DNA from: Lactifluus volemus | Taxonomy: Eukaryota; Basidiomycota; Agaricomycetes; Russulales; Russulaceae | Direction: 5' to 3' | Length of the DNA: 64,000 bases | Assembly (NCBI GenBank): GCA_022376515.1 | Contig: WTXI01000049.1 | Location: 62,001-126,000 of the forward strand | Shown: positions 47,540-59,089 of the stretch, piece by piece | Layout of the letters: the number at the start of each line of letters is the position of its first letter | How positions within the stretch are numbered: position 1 is the stretch's first letter | The notes under the pieces: model-generated | Databases searched by the model: none | What the model saw: only the letters and a program-made list of their open reading frames with translations | Told to the model about the DNA's origin: nothing | Made by a program: the position numbers and the translations under genes

Positions 47540-50500
47540 CTACTTCGATACATTGTAATCATGTACTGTAGCCCAATTTGATCCATGCACAAACTTTGAG
47601 AGATCAAGTCGCGTCTCATGTCCGCCTGAAACCCAGACAGTGCTGGGTCTATGAAGACACCGCCTGTGAAGTTCGGGAATCCATAAAAAAAGTTCTTTCG
47701 CTTCTCCACATATCCACCCTTCAGTATCGATCCGGGACTGATCCGTAAGGATTTTCTCAGTATCGTTTGATAGAACCTCCACAGATCTGGCCCCTGAGGT
47801 GTGTCCAGTACACGGGTCCCCTCCAACCTGTCCTATCGTAACATCCCACGTGCGAATCGTGCGATCGTGCGAGGCCGACGCAATGCACTGACCATCCAGC
47901 GAGAATGCAACAGATGTTGCCCAACCGGTGTGTCCAGTAAACGGGCCCGCTACAATATCTCCTGTTGTGGCGTCCCACATGCGAATCGTACAATCACCTG
48001 AGGCCGACGCGATGTGCATCCCGTCCGGAGAGAATACAGCAGAGCTGACCGGACGGGTGTGGCCAGTAAATGGTCCCGCTATGATCTGTCCGGTTGTGAT
48101 ATCCCACACGCAAATCGTGGCATCGTCTGAGGCCGATACGAGGCGTTGTCCGTCCGGCGAGAATGCAACAGAATTGACCGAACCGGTGTGTCCAGTAAAT
48201 GGGCCTGCTACGATCCCTCCTGTTGCGACATCCCACATGCAAATCGTGCGATCGCTCGAGGCCGATGCGATTTGCTTCCCGTTCGGCGAGAACGTAGCAG
48301 AGTTGACCGAACTGGTGTGTCCAGTAAGCGGGCCCGTTACAATCTGTCCTGTTGCGACATCCCACATGCGAATTGTACTATCGTCCGAGGCCGATGCAAT
48401 ATGCCGCCCGTCCGGCGAGAATGCAGCAGACGTGACCCAATGAGTATGTCCAGTGAACGGGTCCGCTGCAACTTGCCCTGTTGCGGCATCCCACACACGA
48501 ATCGTACAATCGTCCGAGGACGATGCAATGGACAGTCCATCCGGCGAGAATGCAACAGATCTGACCCAATCGGTGTGTCCAATAAATTGGTCCGCTACCA
48601 TCTGTCCTGACGTGGCATCCCACATACAAATCACGTAATCGTTCGAGGCTGATGCGATGCGTTGTCCATCTGGCGAGAAGGCAATAGATCTGACCCCATC
48701 ACAGTGTCCAGTAAACGAATCAGCTTCAATCTGTCCTGCTGTGATATCCCACACGCGAATCGTGCGATCGTGCGAGGCCGATGCAATGCGCTGCCCGTCC
48801 GGCAAGAATGCAACAGAACAGACCCAATCGGTATGTTCAGTAAACGGGCCCGCTACTATCTCTCCCATTGTGGCATCCCACAAGCAAATCGTGTGGTCGT
48901 GCGAGGCCGATGCGATATGTTGGCCGTCCGGCGAGAATGCAACACTTGCGACAGTACTGGTGTGTCCAATAAATGGGCCCGCTACAACCTCTCCCGTTGT
49001 GGTGCCCCACACGAGAATCGTGTTGTCAAACGAGGCCGATGCGATGCTCTGTCCGTCTGGCGAAAATGCAACAGATGTCACCCAACTGGTGTGTTCAAAA
49101 AACGGGCCCGCCACGATCTGTCCTGTTGCGGCATCCCACACGCATATCGTGGTATCGTCCGAGCCCGATGCAATGCGTTGCCCGTCTGGCGAGAATGCAA
49201 CAGATCTGACCCGATCTGTATGTCCTGTGAACGGGCTTGCAACGACCTCTCCCGTTGTGGTATCCCACATTCGAATCGTGCAATCGTCCGAGGCCGATGC
49301 GACGCGCCGCCCGTGCGGGGAGAATGAAACAGAAACGACCGAAGCTGCATGTCCAGTAAATGGGTCCGTTACGATTTGTCCTGTTGCGACATCCCACACC
49401 CGAATCGTGCAGTCGTCCGAGGCCGATGCAATGTGCTGCCCGTCTGGCGAAAAGACAACACAGTTGACCTGAGCGGTGTGTCCAGTAAACGGGCCCGCGA
49501 CGATCTCTCCCGTAGTGGCATCCCACACACGAATCGTGCAATCGGATGAGGCCGATGCGATGCGTTGCCCGTCCGGCGAAAATGCAACAGAACAGACCGG
49601 TCCATCATGTGCATAAATCGTCATTTCCAATGCTGGCCAGTGAGACAATTCCCCAAATTCCAAGGTCAATGTGTGAGGAAACTGGCAAAGATATTGATTG
49701 CGGATGCGGGAAGAGGTTGGTGTAAAAGGGAGGGCAGACACATAGATGTGCGGAACGCTCTTTGCCACGGCCATTCCGAAATATCGCACAAATGCGGACG
49801 CATCATGCACCAATCCCAACAAATCCTGGACTTCTGGTTGAGTACGCTGTTGCAGTTTTCCGCAGAAGTCATTAGATGTCATACTCAACTAGAGGGTGTA
49901 CCCACCTCAAGCTGCAACCACAATGACAATACTGGTGAAACAGGGCCCACACGGTTCTTAATGCTAAGCACTTCCAGCCAGAACAGGAATTTTGTCTCGA
50001 AGAACGATCGGACTTTCTCGAAGATATCCTGGTCGAAGGCAAGGTGCCTTAAATGATCGACCCAGTATATACATGCATACGATAGCCCAGATGGAATGTG
50101 TTTGGCAATTCGAAATTCAAGTTCTGGGACGTCGCTGTTGGCGAGATATGAGGACTCGAGTTTGCAGATGTTGAATTTGAGGCTATCGAGCATTAAGCCA
50201 AGGCAGGAATGTGCCAACTGTCGATGGGCGTCAGCGAGGTCCACGTAAAACACATTGCTCGTCTTGTTGGTTAGAAAATCACGGAACGAGGTATGGAGAG
50301 GAACGATGGGATGCGTTTGATCAGATGAAGTTACATTACTCAGCAGCGAGCCGAGGCGACGAAGAGTTTCAAGAACAGGAATAGGATCCAAGTCCTCGGG
50401 GTCATCAATGGGTGCATGTCGTCGCAAAGAAATTAAGGACTGCATGGAGAGGGGCTCGATCGCAGCAAGAAGCTGTCCCATGATGGATCGAAATAGTGTC

Positions 50501-52948
50501 TGTGCTTCCTCTGCTTTGAAGTATTCTTTGAGAACTTCTTCGTACAAATGATCCAACAGACCTCCACCACAACCTCGAGAGTGTCCCAGCAGGCGCTGTA
50601 TGACCTTCTTCACGCCGATGCCGAGATTATCAGGGCTATTGATGAACCCGGATGCAACTGCAGCCCACTGAAACAGGCCCTCTGACCCCTTCGCTAATCT
50701 GTCGCCATGCTCTTTGAAAACTTCCTCGGGGAGCTCATTCTGGAGATAAATCCCAATATCTTGCTCCGTGTCGGCGGCGAGTTGGGCGTCATTCATGTAG
50801 AGGATACGGACAGACTGCGCGTTGGCGAACGCAGGTTCGATACCATGCTCCGGCCTCGTAGTGATAAGTACGCGGAAGTTTGGCGGGAGGTCGATGAGGT
50901 GTTGGGCAAGAAATGTATGTAGACCATTTTTGCCGATCGTGATGCCACTCTCATCCAACGCATCGATGACGATAAGGATCGTGCCATCGAGTTGTAGGTA
51001 CTTGAGTGGTTCAAGGAGGAGCCATTCAAAAAGTCGAGGATAATCTCGGGTACTACGAAAAGACGAATTGCCAATAACAGCCTTCCCGAGGGCGACTTTG
51101 AACGGGGGATAACGATCGCAGAGATCACGAGAAAGGGTTGTGAAGAGATGATAACCATCGTCTTTAGATTCCTCGTTCCGACGAAAAGCGACATAAGATC
51201 CAAGACAATTCTTGTCGAAGAGACTCGCGACCTCATGCGCAATCGAGGACTTTCCTGTGCCTGCCTGGCCGAAGAGAACGAGGCCACGTTCAGACTTGGG
51301 ATTCCCGACCCATTCAATGATGTGATGCAAAAAATCTTGGCGAGTGCCCGGATGACAGCCCTTCCTATCGTTGAATCGCCAGCCTCCTATAACAGGCGTT
51401 TCTCCGATTATTGCCCTCAATCCTGCGCTCCCCTGTCAGATGGATGACCCGAGGGTTTGTCAGAATTACGCACCAGTTTCCAATGCCCGGTTCGACCTTT
51501 CCGTTAGCTGCGCTCTCATATCATCTCGTATCTCAATGACAGCAGCCCCAGCGATGACATTAACATATGTGAGGAATTTCTTATGCAGTCGGACGAATGT
51601 TGTGCGGTAGGTTTCGACTTTGTCGTCAAGCTGGCCGCCGATATTCTTGAAAACTCGTTTTCCTGGAAATCACATGTCAATAATAAGCAACGAGACACAT
51701 CAAGATGACGTGCCGACTTTCACATCCTTCGCATAGGATTCGATAAATTCGGCAGATTCGGAGACGCACTGCAGCATCTCCTCGAGGATTTTTGCCTGCG
51801 TAGATCCCTGCCGAATGCTCGTCAAAACATCCGCGTCCTTCGCAAATTCAAACGCGTCCTGTATCGCAGTAAGTAGTGTGCGGACGTTATCGTCAAGCTG
51901 AAACTGGTGGAGCAAAGTCTGGTAGCGAAGTGAAAAGAGAAGAATGAACGTTCCGTTGACCTCCGACAAAGCAAGGACACGCACCTCGGGGATCTTTGAG
52001 AACAGACTCCATGCTAAGCTGGCATAGGGGTTCAGCTGGGGCGGAATGAAGTCAGCGAAGGGTAGGGGGGAGGATATTTTGTGCATACTTTTAGGATTGG
52101 ACTGACTGTGTCCATCACCCATTTGATAGTATTAGCGGTAGTCTTCCACGTGTTCACCGTGTCCAAAGCTTCCCCAGCGCGATCGAGCGTACGTGACATC
52201 TCCGTCTGGCTGTCCTCCATCGATGCCACAGGAGTACCGCCCTCGATGGGAACGGCACCCGTCAGAGATGAAGATATGGCGTTGGCAGCTGCCGCCGGTC
52301 GCGTAGTATCAGCAGAATGCGGAGCGCCCTCTTCAGCGACAGGGTTGTCTTGATCTACCATTCTTGGGATTGGGGCGTTGTCTGCCGCAGTCACAGACAA
52401 GCTCGGATTTGCTGACATGGTGATTGTTATGTAGGGTATGGCCGGCTCCGTCAGGTGTCCAGGATGTCGGTCAGCATTGCCGAAAATAATGTCGAGTTCT
52501 ACAGGTTGGATGCTCAGCGAGACGTGAGTAAAAATCCTAAAACGACGAACCGCGTTGGGGTTCACAAGGAATTTCCTGCGTTCCAACAAGGATATCTTTC
52601 TGCATGGCCCTTTTCGCATAAAGAGATATTGCAACACGAGAATGTGGTAGTACAGTGCTACAGGAGAGTTAGTTGTAAATAGAAGCAAAAATATGAGAAT
52701 GCTTACAACAAACCAGCATCCTCATTCCACTCCACAAGATTCCCCATGCTCCGCACAGCCCGTGTATGCCAAGTTCTCGCCCCAGCGATCACAGTAACAT
52801 AAAAACGACATTCTTTTCGAGAGATAGTCTTGTGATGGGGAAGGTTCTGTGCCCTGAGGACTGGCAGGGAACAGATATATACTACTTGTCACAGCGAGAT
52901 ATCAAGACACATACCGGTTAGTTGGAGTGGGAAGGAGCTAGGTTGCAT
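47540..52948 (-). CDS. NLR D: intact C2-like / NACHT / 14x WD40 STAND protein
   Basis: ATG 52948 (exon 52948-52915, MQPSSFPLQLT) splices to a C2-like domain (VLRAQNLPHHK, CRFYVTVIAGARTWHTRAVR). A Ser/Ala-rich linker follows, then a helical segment (LNPYASLAWSLFSKIPE, QFQLDDNVRTLLTAI). The NACHT exon (51420 to about 49908) has P-loop GQAGTGKSS (51273-51247), Walker B ILIVIDALDES and sensor LITTRPEHG. An intron (about 49907-49851) leads to an uninterrupted WD40 exon with 14 repeats of 43 residues, enough for two seven-bladed propellers, and a tail with WIPELHRRCLHRPSTVW. The last two exons are open for 511 and 782 codons. NACHT-WD40 STAND proteins act as fungal non-self sensors (HET-E/D class). 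The N-terminal C2-like fold suggests lipid or membrane targeting as output; that is inference. Near-identical repeats imply ongoing homogenisation. Confidence 0.92.
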
Positions 52949-53211
52949 ATCGGTGGCCTGAGTGCGGCGAAGGTCAGTTATTCCGGATGTTTGAGGACGT
53001 GGGCTGCAAAAAGGACATTCACATACAAATTGCGAGTTTGTGTCCACAGAAGAGATTGCTCAGAATGAGGCTTAATGAGGCGTTCGTTGAATGCCCAGTC
53101 GCGTCAGGTCCTGGCAACCGCCACCGACCTAAAATGGACATCATTGATACCCGCGTCCTAAACGAAATAGAAACTTTTGTTTACCGCTTTTCGTCTCACT
53201 CATGGACTATC

Positions 53212-53235
53212 GCTCCCTTCGGGGATGCATACGAA

Positions 53236-53266
<31 letters not shown>

Positions 53267-53320
53267 GGCCCCTGCACAAGGATGACACGCTGTTTCAGAG
53301 TGGTAGACCTACGGGTCTCA
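53212..53320 (+). ncRNA. U6 spliceosomal snRNA
   Basis: The 5' hairpin GCTCCCTTCGGGGATGC, then AAAAATTGGAACGATACAG, the invariant ACAGAGA box, AGATTAGCATGGCCCC with the AGC triad and U4-pairing segment, and CAAGGATGACACGC match universal U6. A 3' hairpin AGACC-TAC-GGGTCT and a T-rich end follow. U6 is the catalytic RNA of the spliceosome, normally made by Pol III. I see no clear TATA box about 30 nt upstream. It lies between the divergent starts of NLR D and the end of the GPCR gene. Confidence 0.95.
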
Positions 53321-53673
53321 ATATTTATTTTACTTCTTTTGTGTTACTCCTCCCAGCTGTGAGATTTTTCGTCTATAACATCTATTAGTGGTTTCCTGTT
53401 CCCTTGTCTATTGACTTTTTTTGTCTAGCTTGGATAACATGACATTATGGTGTACTGCACAGCCCATCAAAAACTCACATGCTACTGTCGCCACAGACGG
53501 CAATGCTCTGAGTGGGCGATGAGCGTGCCTGTCCTCATAACGCAAAAATAAGATGCTAATCATATGAGCGTCCATCACAGCGCACAGCTACAGACTTTAA
53601 ATACAGTGGTCGATTTGTAATGTACAGCAATTTAGTAACTTAATGAATGTCCAAACGGAGGCGCATCCGATAT

Positions 53674-55361
53674 CTAGGGATGCGATGCCAGCGATCCATT
53701 CTCCAGCTCGTCCTTTACACCAAATTTCCTCTCAGACGAGGTTTTTGGCTCTTGAACACCACCTTCAAGATCAGACCCTGGCCAGTAATCATCTGGAGAC
53801 TCGCAGCGCGGGAGTCCAAATGATCCGAGTCTCTGGGGACTGGCAACTTCATTTAAACTTTCGCGGGGCGAGGCCTCGATGGTAATGATGTCGAGAGTCA
53901 TTTCGGTCGTCGTGTCGGGGATCGGTAGGTCATGCGGGAGCAAGAATGGACGCGTAATCGAGAAAAGCAAGACGTTGAATAGGCCAGATGAAAGGTAGAT
54001 GATGTCGACCAAAATCGTGATGGCAAATGGGATGGGATGGTTCGCGAAGGTGCTATATCGCACAATTGACAAGGGAAGAACCTGTAAAATTCACGTTTAG
54101 AGAATTCCGATGATTCGGCGATCAAACCAAAGAATGCTCACGGAGAGGACGTAGATGAGAGGGTAGCTTGTTGATAAAGCATTGTCAGAAAGAAAATACC
54201 TGAAGAAGAAGGATGTCTCACAAAAGTAAACCATATGCTTGGCTGAGAGTTCCAAGGACATTGACCGGCTCTGGATTATACGACACCCGTACGCGACACT
54301 CGTTTATTGTGATATACCCCCTGAAGTAGAGGAAAAGTATGGCGTAGATGATGACGTTGGACAAAGCCGTTGTCCACATGAAAGCGAAGTCTGCAACAGT
54401 GCGTTGGACAGGATATTCCGCGCGAATCCAACACCCTATGTCCTGTTAGAATCGGGTCATTTAACAACGCAGAGAGAACTCACAATAACCTGCCGGGCCG
54501 TAAAATTGATGCCTTCCCCCGTCAACAGCCATATTGATGGCTACTAACAAGCCAAGAGAGGCCCAGAGGCAGGCAACGACGATAAGGCTGTGACGCAATT
54601 TCTTCTTATGCACTTTCTTATCATCAATCTGGCCAGCTTCTGAGAAACAGAGCGTTTTTAGGGTGTATATTGAAATGGTCTTGACAAATCGATCCGCACA
54701 AGTCAGAAGGGACAAAAACACAAGGACCAAAGACAGACCAACGTCCTAGGGAGGTACGAGTAAACTTTCTAGGCCTGCGGGTGTACATGCATTCATACTC
54801 ACGAGAGCGCTGAACCGACATCGGACAACTGCTTGATTGCACCTAAATTTAGTGTCAGTGTAATCCCATGACAGAGGCGTCAAGGTTGCACCTTGAGCGG
54901 AACAGAAAGGGCCTGATTGTACTGACTACTAGTACACAGGCCGTGATGAGACGGATACGAGACAGTCAACATTGATAAACATTAGCACGTACCGCGTCGG
55001 CTACCCACTTGACATTCATGAGGCCTCCTGAAAATAAAAAAGGATCAGTACAAATGCCGGTTTGATTGCTACATGACTTACCCACGGCTTGGACAAGGTC
55101 CCAGCTCAACTGGTTTAGAAAGTAAACCTCAGCGGGGCCATTAAGTCTCCATCTTCTGGATGAACCTTGAGTGATAGAGACGGCGCTATACTTTAGAGAA
55201 ACAGATTAGCCAATCAGATGCGGATAGGGTGGGCTACACACAGAAATGTAAAATAAGAGACCGATGATAGCAAAGGCAGATGTTGCAGATGCTTCAGCTA
55301 GTAGGACCAAGCCCACTCGTTCGCCAAAAGTAAGTAGAGAAGGAGAAGTAGGCAAAGGCAT
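53674..55361 (-). CDS. Seven-transmembrane GPCR, Git3/cAMP-receptor-like
   Basis: ATG 55361 (MPLPTSPSLLTFGERVG) leads into TM1 (EASATSAFAIIGLLFYIS). Exon 2 (55190-55082) and short exons 55027-54993, 54912-54892 and 54842-54803 give QAVGGLMNVKWVADA and PFCSAQGAIKQLSDVGSAL, the conserved TM2-TM3 region. Exon 54745-54490 carries TM4 (HSLIVVACLWASLGLLVAIN) and FYGPAG. The next exon has CWIRAEYPVQ and TM5 (WTTALSNVIIYAILFLYF). The last exons have TM6/TM7 (VLPLSIVRY, NHPIPFAITILV, GLFNVLLFSITRPFLLP) and a cytoplasmic tail. This is the fungal nutrient/cAMP-receptor-like GPCR layout; the ligand is unknown. One base seems missing at the 54993/54912 exon junction. Only the 3' part of this gene exists in units 1 and 2. 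Confidence 0.8.
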
Positions 55362-55693
55362 GGAGCATTCTTTGGCCTTAGGAGGAAATCGGTGCTAGAA
55401 GGGTTGCCAACCAGCCTTATAACTTTTGGTAAATTCGGTGGAAAGTCAAAAACAGGTAAATGGAGAAGTGAGCAGGGTCGACCAATTGTCGATACGGTGC
55501 ACAAAACATGCACAGACTGCGTGATGGATCCACACGTGCACGCTTATTTGAGTTACTGGACAGCCACACACGACACTCGGTCACGACACCGAGCAGTTAG
55601 ATCGCAACAACTGCCCAACTAGAGCTGAGAGAGGGTACAGGCATACCATTTGAGCGACATAGGAGAAATGCCTGGGGGGTGACTTGGAAACAT

Positions 55694-56520
55694 TCAGTCA
55701 GAGGAGGGAAAGTCGTGCTCGCGATAGGCGGTGTGCTTGGTTGGTACCAAATGGAGCATTGTAGAAAGCGTCCTATCAGATACACCGAAGAACGGGTGCC
55801 TCCACATAGTGACGTATTTCGAACCAGGTACTAGTACACAGCTTTTTAGTGTTGCAGCCCTTACTTGCATATGGTACACGTCAAAGTCCCGCCGTGACAT
55901 TGCCCACTTGGGAACCGATTGTGGGTAAATGCCACTGGATTTGCACCGCACAACATGGTCAGTAAACACATTCGTATTGACGGAGAGAACTGGCTAACCC
56001 ACGTGTGCCATGCCGTATCGCTTCCAATCGTCAGCCTCATGTCTTAGTCTTGTACATGCCGCAATTTTATGAGTGGGCATTGTAGCTTAGACTAGGGATG
56101 TGTGTGAGAAGGGCACGGGAGGGAGAAGAGAAATTTATTAGGCGAAAGGTACTAGCACGGAGAAAGCTCGTCACATGCTACTCGACCACAAGGTCTGTAT
56201 ATCGCGAAGATCTAGTTATCACAGCCCAGCCATCTGGGCGTAATAGAGACCAACACGTAAGCGGAAGGGTTGAAACCATGTACACAGCACGTTGCGAAGG
56301 CTTCCAGTGAAGCGAACCAGTAGATAGCTCCAAGTAGATAAATATCTGAGTTGTATGTCGTAAAGGCTGTGAGGATTTGGGTTTCGGCAAAATTCGGCCT
56401 AGTACAACACTGGCAGGCCAAAGATACCACTGCGGCCTCGGACGGGGACAGCGAATGAAACTCTGAATCTGGTGTCAAAGTGTAAAGAAGGCGAAGTGCG
56501 ATGATGCCTTCCCGCATCAT
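55694..56520 (-). other. Possible remnant coding region, unassigned
   Basis: The minus strand has an open stretch (56520-56212) with LSPSEAAVVSLACQCC and a hydrophobic LLGAIYWFASLEAF. A second short open stretch lies at 55969-55694. They do not join by clear splice sites and resemble no family I know. The region is unique to unit 3, because it falls in the part deleted from units 1 and 2. Confidence 0.2.
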
Positions 56521-57139
56521 TAGTGCCTGATCCTGAGTTGCGATCCGAACTCGGATTCAATCCAGAAATATTATTTAGGGACCGCGCAAGGAGCGTGTTT
56601 TAAATAAACATCAACTGAAGAATCGTGAGATGTTTTGTGCGGAAGGGCTCCCCATGCTGCAACTTTTTTTTGAGGTCACCTGTAAAGGCAGAGATTCCGG
56701 CAGAGCAACACTTCTTAGCGCTCACCCACCGTACTGTATGAAAATTAGCTCATCAAGCGCACTAGCAAGGAAACCGCCTAGGTGCATATACCTGCGCATC
56801 AACTTACCTGGACCCATTGTATTTCAAGAGCTCAAGAGTGATCAATTTATGTGGTCCATTCTTCAAGTTTCTGTCGAATGGATTCTATATATACGACAAA
56901 TTCTCCAGTGAGTTTGAATACACTTTCTTAACCTGATTTTTTTTCTAAGCTTCACTGACAGGTACCTCTCCCACATTTCCAGAGCCGACTAGTTGTTCAA
57001 TGTATTGTCTAAACCCTGAGAGCGGCCTCATCCCCATCCCTGCCATCATTTCGCTCTTCTTTGAGCACTGTGAGAGGCTTGTCGTCCCCTTCTAGCACGA
57101 CTGTGGACGACGGATTGGAGAGTACATGAATACGAGTCA

Positions 57140-57186
57140 TGAATGGGTTTCTGGCATGTATGGCATACATGCCAGAAATCCATTCA
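57140..57186. repeat. Near-perfect inverted repeat
   Basis: TGAATGGGTTTCTGGCATGT is followed almost immediately by its reverse complement with one mismatch (arms of about 22 nt, loop of 2-3 nt). It lies in the spacer between the GPCR and PSMA1 genes and could form a long hairpin or cruciform. No gene overlaps it. Confidence 0.7.
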
Positions 57187-57693
57187 CGACCCATGGCATG
57201 GGACGAAAACCGGGACATATCTCATCCCACTTTCCCGGCAAGCCTCATTGGGCCCTTGACCGCAACGTTGTACCTAGGGGGAATTGTAGTGTCTCAAACG
57301 GTGTGGTTGTTGCAAAACATTACAGATAAATGCGTTGAAGAGGCTCCAGCGTAAATGCCATCTTTTTCCAGTATTTGACCGGGAGGCTTGACGACGTGGC
57401 TTCTAGCCCGTTCGCTGATCGTCTCCACACTCAGCCAATTGCGCCAAGTTCTAATTTGTGATGAAACGAGCGTACACAAACCCATTCTACGTCACGTCTG
57501 CGGTATAAGCGATGTTTTTCTGGCCTCTTGTGATGTATATATAGTACTTGGGATATCCAGAGGGGCATAGAATAGGAATCTAAGTACTTGTGACCGGTCT
57601 GAGCCACAGACGCGTCAACGTCCATTGGACGCGCGGCCTCTGTCGAGATTAGAACTTGTGCTCTACCCTCATCCTTTCCATCCATCTTTCTGC

Positions 57694-58887
57694 ATGGTCT
57701 GACCACTCCCTTGTCGCTATCTGAACTTATACTCATCGTAAGAAATAGTTCCGCAACACCTACGACTCGGACAACACCGTCTTCTCGCCTCAAGGCAGAT
57801 TACATCAAGTAGAGTACGCACTCGAAGCCGTCAAGCAGGGATCGGCAGCAGTCGGTCTGCGCTCAAAAACTCATGCGATCCTCCTTGCTCTCAAAGTGCG
57901 TGTCGTACCATGCTTGTCGCAGCAGCAGCACGCATCTCTCATTCCTTTGGCTCACACTCACGTTGTCCAGCGCTCAAGCGGAGAGCTCGCCTCGTACCAG
58001 CAAAAGATGTTCCGCATCGACGACCACGTCGGCATTGCGATTGCAGGCCTAACCTCGGATGCACGTGTACTCAGGTCCGTCGTACCACACTTATCTCAAT
58101 ATGCCCCTACCCACAGACCCAAACCATCTCCTCTCACAATTCAGCAACTTTATGCGCCAACAGGCCATGGCATCCAAGATGGTCTTCAACCGACCTGTCC
58201 CCGTAAATCGCCTCGTGTCGGTCATCGCTGACAGTGCGTTTCACCACCTTTTCCCAATTCACGGTCTTTTTTTCTGGTAACTGATGTATGTATTGATCAA
58301 AACACCCAGAGGCCCAAGTGAACACGCAGGAATACGGCCGACGTCCATACGGTGTCGGCTTCCTCGTCATCGGATTGGACCACACCGGACCGCACCTATA
58401 CGAGTTCTCGCCAAGCGGCACCTCCTTCGAGTACTTTGCCGTCTCAATCGGCGCCCGCAGCCAAAGCGCCAAGACGTATCTCGAGAGGCATTTCGAGTCC
58501 TTTGTCGATTGTACTGTATCCCCCTTTCCTTCTTTTCGTTTTGGAAAATCATTTCTCACCTCAGTGACCGTTTCGGACTGAAACGTTTTTGCAGGCAGTT
58601 TGGAAGATCTGATCCGTCACGGGTTGCACGCGCTCCGCGAGACGTTGCAGCAGGACAAGGAACTCACGACGAACAACACCTCGATCGGTATCTTAGGCCC
58701 GTGCGGTATCCACGAAGCTGAGGGCACGCCAGTCGACTTTCGTATCCTCGAGGGCGCCCCGGTCGAGGTGTACCTCCAGACGATGGTGCCTAAAGAGGTT
58801 CCTCATGCTGCCTCGGCCTCCGCATCTACGCCTGCTTTGGCCCAGCCTCCTTCCGGCAGCGACGAGGACGTGCAGATGTCAGAGTAG
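57694..58887 (+). CDS. PSMA1: 20S proteasome subunit alpha type-1 (alpha6, Pre5)
   Basis: The first exon is only the ATG (57694-57696); an intron to 57748 leads to [20 protein letters not shown] (57749-57895). Later exons give [111 protein letters not shown] and an acidic C-terminus (SDEDVQMSE). Length and motifs match PSMA1/Pre5, a structural alpha-ring subunit of the 20S proteasome. All exon joins keep frame. It is the only intact copy in the window and lies convergent with COX15, about 200 nt apart. Confidence 0.95.
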
Positions 58888-59089
58888 TAGATATATACAG
58901 TTACATTGTTGTCTTTCCCGCAAATCAAAGCACAAGGGTTTTTCGCTGTTGTGTATTATTATATTGTGTCAGGTAGCATCAAACGATGGTGTGAGTGGTG
59001 GTGATATAAGTGTATAGAATGACTGGAACGTTACGTGTGCAGGCGATCACTCCTCACCCTTCTTTCCTTGTGCTAAATAGATAGACAGA

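Larger units (their letters stand above)
44160..58890. repeat. Duplication unit 3, the most complete (S28, NLR D, U6, GPCR, PSMA1)
   Basis: It contains the only copies of NLR (minus family), U6, GPCR and PSMA1 with intact key features, and the full 3-kb GPCR body and spacer lost from units 1 and 2. It is bordered on the right by COX15. It is likely the ancestral arrangement, apart from the TIR element inserted at 46.6-47.4 kb. Confidence 0.7.
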
